This document shows positions 36,996 to 49,000 of a DNA stretch of 64,000 bases, piece after piece. How positions within the stretch are numbered: the first letter of the stretch is position 1; every line of letters begins with the position of its first letter. Source of the stretch: Lota lota (taxonomy: Eukaryota > Chordata > Actinopteri > Gadiformes > Lotidae); the NCBI GenBank assembly GCA_026745465.1, contig JACYXH010000430.1, positions 1-64,000 on the forward strand, given 5' to 3'. The notes beneath the pieces were generated by a model. It did not search any database. It was not told the DNA's origin and saw nothing but the letters and a program-made list of their open reading frames with translations. The translations under genes were made by a program, and so were the position numbers.

Positions 36996-37840
36996 TTTCC
37001 GCACATAAAAAAGTTGTATGTTGCTTTTTTCCCACTTTAAATGGAAAAGTGTAACTAAGCTTGTTAATGGTTGTTTAGACCTTATACCAACTTAAACTGG
37101 TGAAGCAACATCGTTTTTAACACATAAAACCATGCTTATGCTCAGAAACACATTGTGTTCAAAAAGTGATTCTCTCGCTCTGAAAAGCATTTTCCACACA
37201 TAAAAAAGTTGTATGTTGCTTTTTTCCTACTTTAAATGGAAAAGTGTAACTAAGCTTGTTAATGGTTGTTTAGACCTTATGCCAACATCAAATGGTGAAG
37301 CACCATCGTTTTTAACACTAATAAACATGTTTTTGCACAGAAACACATTGTGGTCAAAAAGTTATTCTCTCACTCTGAAAAGCATTTTCCACCCATAAAA
37401 AAGTTGTATGTTGCTTTTTTCCCACTTTAAATGGAAAAGTGTAACTAAGCTTGTTAATGGTTGTTTATACCTTATACCAACATCAACTGGTGAAGCACCA
37501 TCGTTTTTAACACATAAAACCATGCTCAGAAACACATTGCGTTCAAAAAGTGATTCCCTTGCTCTGAAAAGCATTTTCCACACATAAAAAAATTTATGTT
37601 GCTTTTTTCCCACTTTAAATGGAAAAGCGTAACTAAGCTTGTTAATGGTTGTTTAGACCTTGTATCAACATCAAATGTTGAAGCACCATCGATTTTAACA
37701 CAGAAAACCATGTATATGCTCAGAAACACATTGCGTTCAAAAAGTTATTCTCTCGCTCTGAAAAGCATTTTCCACCCATAAAAAAGTTGAATGTTGCTTT
37801 TTTCCCACTTTAAATGGAAAAGTGTAACTAAGCTTGTTAA
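36996..37840. repeat. 195-bp satellite array, block E (~4 monomers)
   Basis: Last satellite block. It stops within a monomer at AAGCTTGTTAA and passes directly into BEL/Pao coding sequence. No further satellite is seen to the right. Confidence 0.95.
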
Positions 37841-37842
37841 AG

Positions 37843-40164
37843 ATGCTCGATGCCAACGATGACTACAGTATTGGACTGGAGGCTGACATAACTGAGGAGG
37901 AGAAACCCGGTCTTAGTGAACAGCAAGAGGCCGACATTGATAGATCTGTAAATGAAGGTGAAACAAAGTTGGCGGAAATACGAGACATTGTTCAAACAAA
38001 CCTGTGGTCGAGGTATGGAAGGAGTGAACTTCTGGAGGCAATCCTGGAAGCAGAAAAAGCCAACGATAAATCGGCTGATGTACCTGTGGAAAGTGCCAAT
38101 TTAGAGGGCTATGAAGTGCACCTCGCTCTCGTGGACAAGAGAATAAAAAAGGCCATCTCAGCAATGTCTACGTGGGCGCGATGGATCCCTGTAGAATTAA
38201 AGGACGAATTAGATGGAAGAGTCAAGGACGCAAGAGCATTCTACTACAGGCTTGAGTCAAGGAGACCTGAATTTGCCACTGCACGGACGATCAATGAGCA
38301 AGGCACAGGAATGAAACTACTACCTCAACCGGCAACATCCACACCAATAGTGAGAATCAAGCCAATCTCTCTACCTATCTTCAATGGAAATAAGAGAGAA
38401 TATCACAGATGGAGGAAAGACTGGGAAAGCCTGCAAAAGCAGGGGGAGCCATCAGGATCAAATGAAGTTAAGAAAATTCAACTCCTGGAGAGTGTGGGTG
38501 ACAAAATCTCAAAAGATCTCAGACTTTCAACCTACACCACTGCCAACGACATGTTCAGAGTCCTGGAGAACAGGTTTGGCAACAAGTCAACCATCATAGT
38601 GGAATTCCTGGAAGAGCTGGAGAAGATGCCACATGTGAAAGGGAACCAACCAAGAAAGGTCATTGATCTCATACAGTCAGTGGAGAAGGCTCTAGCAGAT
38701 CTCACAGAGTTAGGAAACTCTGGAGCCATAAAGAACCCACTGGTAGTTAGATCCATTGAAAGCAAATTGCCTGACTTCATTAAAAGAGACTGGGTAATAT
38801 TCATGGTTGAACCCAGAAACAATGTCACATCAGACAACCACTTTGCAATGCTCTTGGAGTTCCTGAAAAGTCAAGAAGAAGTACTGGAGATACTCGAACA
38901 GCTCAGACCAGTGGAGAAGGTGGAGACATCATATCGTTCTGACAAGAAGTATGACAGGATGATTGCCTCAACAAAAACCACAAAGAAAGAAGAGCTTGAT
39001 GAGGTGTGTGGTGTATGTGGTGATAGTGGGCACAACAACAAAATATTCTTCTGTAGAAAGTTCAAGAGACTTAAGCTACCTGAAAAGAAAACTGTATTGA
39101 GAAAGCTGGGAGCATGCAGAAAATGTCTCGGATGCCATGATGAAGATGGATACTGCAGAGACACTTTCCTATGCAGAAAAAAAGACTGTAAAAGGGAAGG
39201 TGGTGCCCCAGACCACCATTTCTTCCTCTGCCCAAAAGAAGTCAAAAGAGGGGAAGAGAGAAAGAATGGAAAAGACAGCAAAGGGGAAGGCAAACTAACG
39301 GAGGAACAAGAGGATATCTTGTCTGAACTTTCCCAGGAAATGGCAGATCGATGCAGAAAGGCTTTCACCAACACCAACAAAACCGCAGTAACACGTGATG
39401 CTTCAGACCAGTCTGAGCTACTGCGGAGGAATGGGCTCTCTGAACTTCCTGTCATCATGATGTTGATGCAAGTCACGGCAAACGCAGGACAGAAGATTGG
39501 GACTTTAATTGACCTTGCTTCAGATACAAACTACATTACCCATAAGGCTGCTAAAAGACTGAGGTTAAGACATGAAAAGATAACTTTAGTTGTGCATGGG
39601 GTTGGTGGTATGACCATGGAGGTGAACACACAAAGGTATCTCCTCAAAGTCAGAGTCAAGACGCCCAAAGGGACAGAGAGAGCTCATGAAATGGTCTGCT
39701 ACGGCTTAGATGAAATCGCCCGAGTGCATCGAGTAATTGGACCTGAGAAGTTGAGAAAATTCTTCCCAGACGTCAAACTTAAAGAATTGGAAAGGCCTGA
39801 AGAGGTTGAACTTCTCATTAGCCACCGAGAGGGAAGACTCGCTCCCCAGAGGGTAAAAATCATTGGAGACCTCATCTTGTGGGAGGGTCCATTGGGGAAG
39901 ACAGTGGGTGGAGCACATCCCGACTTATTTGAAGAAGTGGAGGTTGCAGCATATGAGTCCAAAACACACTTCGCTCGCTCCATGAGGACAGCAGCAGTCA
40001 AATATCAAGAAATCACAAGTCCAACAACTGACACAGCCCAGCTACAGCAGGAGGATGTGACTCAGACCAAATTTACAGCATCCAGTAACCGTGAGTTCCT
40101 TGAGTGGTGGCACTGGGACAGCATCGGAGCTGCATGTGAGCCAAGATGTGGAGGATGCCGATGA
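37843..40164 (+). pseudogene. BEL/Pao gag and peptidase region
   Basis: 774 codons from the ATG at 37843, in frame with the next segment. An acidic N-terminus is followed by the Pao gag domain with LPIFNGNKREYHRWRKDWES near residue 180. A cysteine/histidine-rich block follows near 390-460 (CGVCGDSGHNN and spaced C pairs). The aspartic-peptidase-like segment with LIDLASDTNYIT is near 560. The reading frame is closed by TGA at 40162-40164, inside a CGGCR...NCPPGG stretch where the same frame continues for the rest of pol. This one stop is therefore the only break between this part and the RT. The N-terminus may be incomplete because the satellite junction lies 3 bp upstream. Confidence 0.87.
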
Positions 40165-40191
40165 GGAAACTGTCCACCAGGAGGAAAAGAA

Positions 40192-42768
40192 ATGACCCTG
40201 GCAGAGGAGAAGGAACTGGAGATCATTAAAGGAGGCTTCACCTACAGGAAAGGGGATGCTCACACACCGGCTCCACATTGGGATGCGAAGTATCCTTGGA
40301 CGGTAGATCCAGCCTCTCTCCCAAACAACAAAAGTGCAGTCCAGGCTTATTTCTTAAGGATGGAAAAGCAACTAAGCAGAGAGCCGGACTGGAAAGTCGC
40401 ATATGCTAACCAGATCCATGAAATGGTCGAGCGAGGCGCAGCCATAAAACTCACCAACAAAATCATGGATGAGTGGAACGGACCAGTGTGGTACGTAAGC
40501 CACCTTGTGGCGCCAGACCCTCATTCGGTGACAACACCAGTTCGTATTGGATGGAATAGTAGCCAGAAATACAAAGGCGTGAGTATGAATGATCTTCTTC
40601 TGAATGGACCAGACGTTCTCAACCCTATAAGAGCTGTCTTGCTGAGGTTCAGAGAAGGGACGTATGCATCTCTAGGAGACATCAAAAAGTTGTACAACTC
40701 TGTATGGCTGGAAGAGCGTGAGATGCATCTTGAGGCTATGAGGGAAACAGCACGCCTGCCCAACTTTCTTCACTTGGAGGATGAGCGCAGAGTCATTGAA
40801 GAGGACAGTTATGTGGATGACCTCTTAACCTCCCAAAATGACCTGAATAAACTTGACAAAATAACAGCAAATGTTGAAGAGATCTTGAAAGCTGGAGGGT
40901 TCTTCCTCAAACCATGGGTCCGGTCAGGGCAAAGTGGAAGGCAAGCAATGGAGACGGAGGTTCAAACAAAGACACAAAGTAAAACCCTAATTCTTCCAAA
41001 TCAAATGAGGGATGAAGACAACAAAGCCTTGGGTATTGGCTACCAAATGAATGAAAACAAGCTCTACATGTTAATCTCAGTTAACTTTTCCAAAAGGAAG
41101 AAGAAGATGAGAGTTGGAAAGAATCTTCTCAAGGAGGAGGTGAGAACTGAGACACCTAACCCACTGACTAGGAGGGCTCTCTTAAGCCAGGTGGCTGGAC
41201 TACACGACCAAATTGGCTTAGTTACACCTGCCAAACAGAAGGGAGCAATTCTTCTTCGAAAAGCATTCCAAGAGGGAGGGGGTGGGAAACTAACCCAAGA
41301 AACCTGGGACCAACCTCTCTCAGAAAGCCTCAGAGAAGAAGCTATACAGCTTTTTGAAGAATATGTGCAGCTTGGAGAGGTGAAATTCCACAGAAGCCTC
41401 ACACCAGCTGGCTGGAAAGGGAAACCTTGGGGCATCACATTCTCTGATGGAATTGACAAAACCTATGGAGCTGTGATGTACTTAAGATGGGAGACAAGTC
41501 AAGGCACTAAAGTTCGATTAGTTGAATCAAAAGCCAAGCTGACACCCCTGGATCAGAAAGGAGAAGCTGTAAAAGCTGAGATCTGTGGTGCTGTCTTTGC
41601 AGCCAGGATCAGAAAGTATGTGGAAAAGCATGCTCGAATGAAGATCGAGCGATGGTTCCATCTACTTGACAGTCAAACGGTCTTGGGAGCCATTCAAAGA
41701 GTCAGTTATGGGTACAAAACCTTCTTTGCTAATAGAGTGGGTGAAATCCAGAAGGCTGGACTAGTGCAAGACTGGTGGTGGATCCATGGGGATCTAAACA
41801 TAGCTGACATCATAACAAGAGGGGGTGCTCCTGAAGATTTGAAGGAGAATTCCACATGGCAAAGTGGACCAGAGTTCCTAAAGTGGCCAGTGGAGGAGTG
41901 GCCTATAAAATCAGCTGGAGAGGTTGCAGCCCAAGCCAGGGAGAGTGTAAACAAGCTCCAGAGGAAGGCATTCTCAGGTGCATTAACAAGAGCTCAAGCA
42001 AGGAGTAGTCAGCAGAAAGAAGACATACAAGGCACTCAGGAAAGTCCAAAGAGTGAAACTCAAAAGGGAATACCTGTGGTAAACCCAACTCTTCTCGGAA
42101 GGAAGCCCACTGGCTGGGTTAAAGAGATTGTGGAAGTAAGAAGATTCAGTAGCCTGTCCAAACTGGTTAGAGTCGTTGCCTGGGTTTGTCTAGGAGCCAA
42201 GCAGTGGCTGGAGAGAAAAGGCCGTGCCCCTAAACAGTCAAAGTGGGAGGTAAGATCACCCAAACAAGCTGTGCTGACCGTCAAAAAACATGAGGATGCA
42301 CTCAAATACCTTTTCCTCGCACCTCAAGAAGGTACAGTTGACAGCTGTGTGGTCTGCAGGAAACACAAGGCAAAACAGTGTCAACAAATCATGGCTGACC
42401 TGCCTCTGGAGCAAACAGGCCCAGCTGCACCTTTTGAATTCACCACCATGGACCGGTTAGGGCCTTATGAAGTGAAAGATGAGGTCAAGAAGAGAACTAG
42501 ACTCAAAGTATGGGGAATAGTCTTCTGCTGCATGGCTTCCCGAGCCATACATACTGAAGTGGTGAGTGACAAGTCATCTGAAGGATTCCTTCTAGCCTAT
42601 CAAAGGTTCACTTCACTGAGAGGACACCCCAGGAAACTTTGGTCAGACCCTGGCACTAACTTTGTGGGAGCCAAACCCGCACTTCAAAAACTCCTTAACC
42701 GACTAAACAAGTCTGTCATTGTCATTCTACTTCCCATTGAAGAACAGAGGGGTGAAAGGCTTGGATGA
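40192..42768 (+). pseudogene. pol: BEL/Pao RT-RNase H-integrase with internal deletions
   Basis: 858 codons in the same frame as the segment before. RT begins by residue ~80; GDIKKLYNSVW (motif A) is followed almost at once by MRETARLPNF and then YVDD near residue 210. A stretch of RT palm expected between them is missing in frame. The RNase H-like part includes TFSDGIDKTYGAVMY and LLDSQTVLGA near 415-500. Integrase keeps CVVCRKHKAKQC and SDPGTNFVGA, but the histidines of its zinc finger and the catalytic glutamate region are absent; the frame shifts near 42,750. A GFGKPGSQVGG tail in another frame (about 42,775-42,805) looks like the normal pol C-terminus. Confidence 0.87.
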
Positions 42769-42807
42769 CCTCTCTGGATTTGGAAAACCAGGATCTCAAG
42801 TGGGAGG

Positions 42808-43281
42808 TGTTTAGCTGAATCTCAGAAGTGAAAAAAAAAAAAAACTACACTTCCCAGAGTGCACCAGGAGCAGCAAACCAGCTGCTTGTCATCTGATCAG
42901 AAATGTTACTGATTTAAAGCACATGTGAAAGCATGGAGGGGCAGTCAGTCAAAAAGAACAAACTGCAGAGAAGGGACTCCAAGTTCACTCGATGGATTCA
43001 GACCAAAGACGCCAATGGTGAAGGGCTTAAGTAAAATACTTGAGTTATTTAGAATGTTTAATTTAAATGTTTAAAATAATTTAAGTTAATTGGAATGTTT
43101 AATTAAAATGTTAATTTTTTGTTCTGTCCTTTTAAAGGTTTACAACCTAATACTAATGTACTGGTGAATTAACTGGACAGACCAATCAAGTGGAAGCAAA
43201 CTAAAAATAAAAGAAAGATTGAGCTGAAATTTGAGTTGTCCCTGTGTCCTTTGGAAACTGAATCGAGAGGAGGACTTGACA
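42808..43281 (+). repeat. Probable 3' LTR of the BEL element
   Basis: Begins TGTTTAGC right after a purine run (AAGTGGGAGG) and ends ACTTGACA where similarity to the next tRNA-Asn tandem unit begins (ATGACAGT at 43282 and 43843). Length 474 bp, TGT...ACA ends, AATAAA near 43,205. The lost 5' LTR prevents direct comparison. Confidence 0.55.
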
Positions 43282-43402
43282 ATGACAGTATCTGCAATGA
43301 AACTATAGAGTGTTCTTGGGTCATGTTTGAAGTGTTAAGTTGGATTTGTACAACTCAAGTAGTGAGGTTACTGTTCTCTCACCCCATATGCTAAAGTGAA
43401 GC

Positions 43403-43476
43403 CGTCCCTGGGTGGGCTTGAACCACCAACCTTTCAGTTAACAGCCGAACGCGCTAACCAATTGCGCCACAGAGAC
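43403..43476 (-). tRNA. tRNA-Asn (GTT)
   Basis: 74 nt, cloverleaf complete: acceptor GTCTCTG/CAGGGAC with one G-U pair, D arm with GCGC...GCGC, anticodon GTT at 43440-43442 in a CTGTTAA loop, T arm GGTGG/CCACC with TTCAAGC loop. A and B boxes are intact. One anticodon-stem pair is G-U. Downstream only TTT is found, not four or more T. Confidence 0.9.
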
Positions 43477-43963
43477 TTGCGCTGTTACTGATTTCTGTCA
43501 ACAAATCGCAACTGCACCATATGGCCACCTGGTGGTGACAGAGAACATTGTTCTTGTTGAATGCAATTTACCAATTTCCTCAGAAATCCTCTCTTAGCTG
43601 CTATACATTAATTGTAAACACTGTTTAGTTGCAATATGGTGCCCAGACACTGGACTTTTGCAAACCTCTTCTGTACCCAGAATCACTCTTAGAGAGTACA
43701 ACCAAAGCTAAGCCAAAAGTTCAGAATACAGTCTTGATTCATGATTCAGTTTAGATCGTTATGCAGATTTGTAGTACTAGCTTTCCAAGTAAAATGTTGA
43801 AGGGATATGTTTATCATTATTGAAGGGAACTACTGCTGTTTGATGACAGTTTCTGCAACGAAACTATTGAGTGATCTTTGGTCATGTTTGAAGTGTTGAG
43901 TTGGATTTGTACAACTCAAGTAGTGAGGTTACTGTTCTCTCACCCCATATGCTAAAGTAAAGC

Positions 43964-44037
43964 CGTCCCTGGGTGGGCTTGAACCACCAACCTTTCAGTT
44001 AACAGCCGAACGCGCTAACCAATTGCGCCACAGGGAC
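43964..44037 (-). tRNA. tRNA-Asn (GTT), second tandem copy
   Basis: 74 nt, like the gene 561 bp to the left but with a fully Watson-Crick acceptor stem (GTCCCTG/CAGGGAC). It has the same G-U in the anticodon stem and the same weak TTT downstream. Confidence 0.9.
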
Positions 44038-44734
44038 TTGCGCTGTTACTGATTTCAGTCAACAAATCGCAACTGCACCATATGGCCACCTGGTGGCGAC
44101 GAAGAACATTGTTCTTATTGAAGGCAATTTACTACTTTCCTCAGAAAACCTCTCTTAGCTACTATACATTAATTGTAAACACAATGTTTAGTTGCAATAT
44201 GGTGCCCAGACACTGGACTTTTGAAAACTTCTTCTGTACCCAGAATCACTCTTGGAGAGTACAACCAAAGCTAAGCCAAAAGTTCAGAATACAGTCTTGA
44301 TTCATGGATTAAGTTTAGATCGTTATGCAGATTTGTACTACTATCTTTTAAAGTAAAATGTTGAAGGGATATGTTCATCACTTGTCAATTTATTAGAGGG
44401 AAATACTGCTGATTGTTTAAAGTTTCTGCAATGAAACTATTGAGTGTTCTTGGGTCATGTTTGAAGTGTTGAGTTGGATTTGTACAACTCAAGTAATAAG
44501 GTTACTGTTCACTCACCCCATATGCTAAAGTAAAGCTTTAGATAATAAGCTTTTGATAATTTTTTTGTTATTTTGTTGTCAGCTCATTCAACTATGTAAC
44601 GAAAAACGTTTTTAATAAGATTTCATTCATTCAGATCTAGGATGTGTTATTTTAGTGTTACCTTTATTTATTTTCTGTAGAATGTGTTGACTGGCACAAA
44701 GGTATGATAAAAGCTGCGCAGGTTAACCTGCAAA
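44038..44734. other. tRNA-array spacer, no gene seen
   Basis: Spacer of tRNA-Asn unit 2, the truncated third unit, then AT-rich unique-looking sequence. No coding or RNA gene recognised. Confidence 0.6.
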
Positions 44735-44816
44735 CGTTGTCGACAGGATTCAAACCAGCGCGGGGAGACCACAAAGGATTTCTAGTCCAAAGCCTTAACC
44801 ACTCGGCCACGACAAC
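44735..44816 (-). pseudogene. tRNA-Ser (AGA) pseudogene
   Basis: 82 nt aligned to the intact tRNA-Ser at 50505-50586. It keeps the CTAGAAA loop, but the anticodon stem has a T-T mismatch (TTGGA/TCCTT), and the B box reads GGTTTGAATCC. Likely inactive. Confidence 0.75.
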
Positions 44817-44882
44817 AAGTGGGCATTAGCTTCAAGTCTGTCAGTTGTTTTAATAGCAATAGTCTGCAACATTTAAGGTACG

Positions 44883-45049
44883 TGTTGTAGAGTGGGATAT
44901 GACCACTAGGGGCAGTAGTGCCGTTGATGGGCACAGGAACTCCCCACCCGCCCCCCGGAGTTAGAAGTTGATGCATGGTCATTCAATAAAGAGTTATGAG
45001 CAAAGTCTGTGCCAATCCAGTTACTAATTAGTATTCCCAATATACTACA
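44883..45049 (+). repeat. 5' LTR of the Mag-like element
   Basis: 167 bp from TGTTGTAG to ACTACA, with AATAAA inside (CATTCAATAAAGAG). Followed by the TTGGCGACGACG segment. Confidence 0.92.
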
Positions 45050-45236
45050 TTGGCGACGACGATAATTTGGAATATGGAATCGGTGAAGACAGGACGTTTT
45101 TACTGAGTAAGTGACGGCGGAACCTAGTAACAGGCTAGTTTGCTAGGAAAGGCTAAGAGTGTGACGCTATCGACGTTGGGCAAGCTAGCGAACGCTTTTC
45201 TCTCTCTTTGGCAGCAGTGACTGGGTGACAGACAGG

Positions 45237-46056
45237 ATGGCAGGCACATTCGGGTCGGTGGCACCATTTGACAACAAGACACAAGGGAGGGAAGAATATT
45301 TGGAAGATCTGGAGCAGTTATTTGTTGCAAATGAGATCGACGATGCTGTAAGGAAAAGGGCCATCCTATTGAGCTGTGTGGGCACGCAGACCTACGCATT
45401 GATGAGGAACTTACTGAGCCCGGCAAAGCCAGGAGAAAAGTTATACGATGCCTTGGTGAGTCTACTGCAATCCCATTTCAATCCTAAACCGAGTGAAATA
45501 GTACAAAGATGGAAATTCAACTCAAGAAATAGGAAACCTGAGGAAAGTGTCATTGATTATGTGGCGGAGCTGCGGAAGCTCGCGCGGGACTGCAACTATG
45601 GGGACACGCTCACAGTGATGCTACGTGACAGATTAGTGTGCGGCATAAATGAATACAGAATACAGAGGAGACTTTTGTCAGAGGATGGTTTGATGTTTGA
45701 CACGGCGCTAAAGAAAGCCCTGGCCATGCAACAAGGACATAAAAGACTTGAATTCTATGAGCGATGGAAAAGGGAGCCGACCTGTGGCGGGGTCCGTTTA
45801 CAAAGTGGACAACCGCGCAAAGACACAGCAGGAGGGGAGCGCCAAATGCTACAGATGTGGCGGGAACAGCCACTTGCCAAACGAGTGCAGGTTTGCGGGA
45901 GAAAAGTGTCACAACTGCGGTAAGAAAGGGAACATAAAGCGGGCCAGCAAACTGGCATTGAACAAGAAATCAAGCGCCCAGGGACCTACAAAGGTTAAAG
46001 GGGAGAGAGAGATATTCAAAAAGTGTGCATTTCATACAGGAAGAGGAAGAGAGTAG
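45237..46056 (+). pseudogene. gag: Mag-like gag, frameshifted
   Basis: Capsid-type part from the ATG at 45237 (FDNKTQGREEYLEDLEQLF, LLQSHFNPKPSEIVQRW). Near 45,745-45,760 the coding potential moves to another frame, which carries one complete CCHC knuckle (CYRCGGNSHLPNEC) and a second degenerate one lacking its His and last Cys. That frame stops at 46054-46056, before protease. Confidence 0.85.
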
Positions 46057-46093
46057 TTAGGAGAGTAGTGAGGATGTATTCACTATTCACAGT

Positions 46094-49000
46094 ATGAACA
46101 CTACCATTCCCAAAGTACCTCCTCTCAGGCAATATTTAACAGTAAATGGATGTAAGGTAAAATTTGAGATTGATACCGGCTGTAGTGTAACAGTAATGTC
46201 ACAGTCAGAGTATGCTAAGCTATGGAAGAAGGCAAATGTGCCAGAGCTAGGTACATGTCCTATCAGTCTAAAAACAAATACGGGACAAAAAGTTGATATT
46301 CTAGGGTCAGCTAATGTGAAAGTTGAACATAAAGGAATAGTCAAAGAGTTACCAGTTGTAGTTGTAGCGGGGTCAGGACCAAACCTGCTTGGGCGAGGGT
46401 GGATCACCAAGTTGTATGTGGACTGGCGTACAATGAATAAAATAATGGACAGCAAAGATGCTTTACAGGAAGTGTTAAAGAAACATGAGCAGGTGTTCAA
46501 GGATGAGCTTGGCACATTAAAAGGAGCCACAGCAAAGATACTTGTAGCCAGTGATGCTACACCCCGCTTCTTCAAACCGAGGTCAGTGCCTTTTGCAATG
46601 AAAACTAAGGTAGAGGCTGAGTTTGATCGGCTCTTGAAGGACAACATCATAGAACCAGTGAAGTTCTCAGACTGGGCAACACCAATAGTCCCAGCGTTAA
46701 AACCGGACACTACAGTGAGATTGTGTGGTGACTATAAAGTGACTGTAAATAGAGTGTCATCACTAGAACAATACCCCATTCCTAAAATGGAGGACATGTT
46801 CACGTCCCTAGCGGGGGGTGAAAAATTCAGTAAACTGGATATGAGTCATGCTTACCAACAGATAAGGCTAGATGAAGACTCAAATAAATACGTCACAGTG
46901 AACACGCACAAGGGACTGTTCAACTATGCAAGGTTACCCTTCGGAGTCAGTTCCAGTCCTGCAATCTTCCAGCGCACTATGGAAGGGATTCTACAGGGGA
47001 TTCCCCAGTGTGCAGTCTATCTCAACGACATCCTTCTGACAGGAACTGACAATCAGGACCACATCCGTACACTGGACAGAGTGTTACAATGGCTGGAGGA
47101 GGCAGGGTTATGATTGAAACGGAGTAAGTGCAACTTCATGGAAAGGAAGTTACATTCCTAGGACACAGGGTGGACGCTACTGGGCTGCATCCAGTGCCAG
47201 AGAAAGTGAAGGCGGTCCAGGATGCACCAGCGCCTCCTACAGTCACGGAATTGAAAGCATATCTGGGACTGTTAAACTACTACTATAGGTTCCTACCGAA
47301 GTTGTCTACCCTATTTGCTCCTCTGCATCAGCTGCTTAGGAAGGACGAGCCATGCTGTTGGGGGTCGGAGCAAAAACGGGCCTTCAACCAGTCAAAATAA
47401 TTGTTACAGTCGAGCAGAGTGTTGGTACATTATGATGAAGGGAAAGTACTGATACTATCCTGTGATCTCTCGCCCTACGGGATGGGAGCGGTATTGTCTC
47501 ACCGTATGCCAGATGGGGCTGAGAAGCCTATAGGGTTTGTATCGCACACATTCTCACCTGCTGAAAAGAACTATTCACAACTTGATAAGGAGGGGTTAGC
47601 TATCATATTTGGCGTGAAGAAGTTTCATTAATACTTATATGGGAGGAAGTTTGAAATCTGTACTGACCATAAGCCTCTTATCAGTTTGTTGAATGAAATG
47701 AAAGTAGTGCCACAAATGGCATGTCCCAGAATAATGAGATGGGCAGTAACATTATGGGCATATGAGTATGTCATTAGTTACAGAGCAGGCAAGGACAACG
47801 GTAACGCTGATGCTCTCAGCCGCCTCCCTCTCCCAGAGTGTCCAAGCAGTCCGCCTCCTGAGGAACGAGTGCTAATGCTGGATCAGGAGAACAGCCCAAT
47901 GATGACCTCGCAGCAAATCCAGAGCTGGACAGCCAAAGAGCCAGTCCTGTCGAGGGTCCGTGAGTACCTACTGAAGGGCTGGCCAAATGACAAGGATGGA
48001 CATGAGTTTGCTGTTTACAAACAGGGACAGCACGAGCTCAGTGTCCAGGATGGCTGTGTGCTGTGGGGAGCCCGGGTCGTCGTTCCAGAGAGAGGACGCA
48101 CAGCAATGGTGGAACAACTGCATCAGAGTCATCCCGGCATGACTAGAATGAAAGGCTTGGCCAGGAGCTACATGTGGTGGCCCAATATGGATTCTGACAT
48201 TGAAAAGAAGGTCAAATCATGCACCACATGTCAAGAGCAGAGAAAAGCACCTGCTAGTGCCCCACTCCATCCCTGGGAGTGGCCCAGTAAGCCATGGAGA
48301 AGGCTACACATAGACTATGCAGGTCCTTTCATGGGAAAGATCTTTTTGGTAATAATAAACGCTCACGTAAAATGGATGGACGTATACCCATTGAGCTCAG
48401 CTACGTCAGCTGCTACCGTGGATAGTCTCAGGAACAGTTTCAGTAGTCACGGCATTCCAGAGATGATCGTTTCAGATAATGCTCAGTGTTTTGTGTGTGA
48501 GAATACCAAAGAGTTCATGACAAAAAATGGAATCACACATGTCACCTCAGCACCCCACCACCCTTCTGCCAATGGGTAGGTGGAACGGGCCGTTCAAACA
48601 TTTAAAGAGCTAATGAAAAAGAGCTCAGATGACACATTGGAGACAAAACTGAAAAGAGTGTTATTTAGTTATCGTATAACTCCACAGTCTACCACTGGAC
48701 TTTCCCCTGCTGAGATGATGATGGGAAGGAAGTTGAGGTGCACATTAGACCTGATACACCCAGATCTAAAGAGTAAAGTGGAGGCTAAACAAGCAGGACA
48801 GAAAACATACCATGACATACACACAAAATATCGCAGTTTTGTTGTCAGAGACTTGGTGTATACCAAGAATTTTGGGTATGGCCCTAAATGGATACCTGGG
48901 CTGGTTCAGGAGATCACAGGGCCCGTGTCGTACACTGTACTATTGGGGAATGGTCGAGTGGTGCGTCGGCATGTTGACCAGCTGTTCAGTAGGCAAAAAG

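Larger units (their letters stand above)
37841..43281 (+). mobile_element. BEL/Pao retrotransposon, 5'-truncated and decayed
   Basis: Plus-strand element fused to satellite at its left. It holds the Pao-type gag and peptidase regions (families known as DUF1759/DUF1758), a zinc-finger cluster, RT with YVDD, RNase H-like and integrase parts, then a short polypurine tract and a candidate LTR. No 5' LTR is present. One in-frame TGA and internal deletions in RT and integrase make it inactive. Confidence 0.9.
43282..44535. repeat. Tandem 561-bp tRNA-Asn units (two full, one partial)
   Basis: Units start at 43282 and 43843. Each holds a short upstream segment, a minus-strand tRNA-Asn and about 370 bp of AT-rich spacer. 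A third, partial unit (from about 44,410) breaks off at AAAGTAAAG near 44,535, just where its tRNA would begin. Confidence 0.85.
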
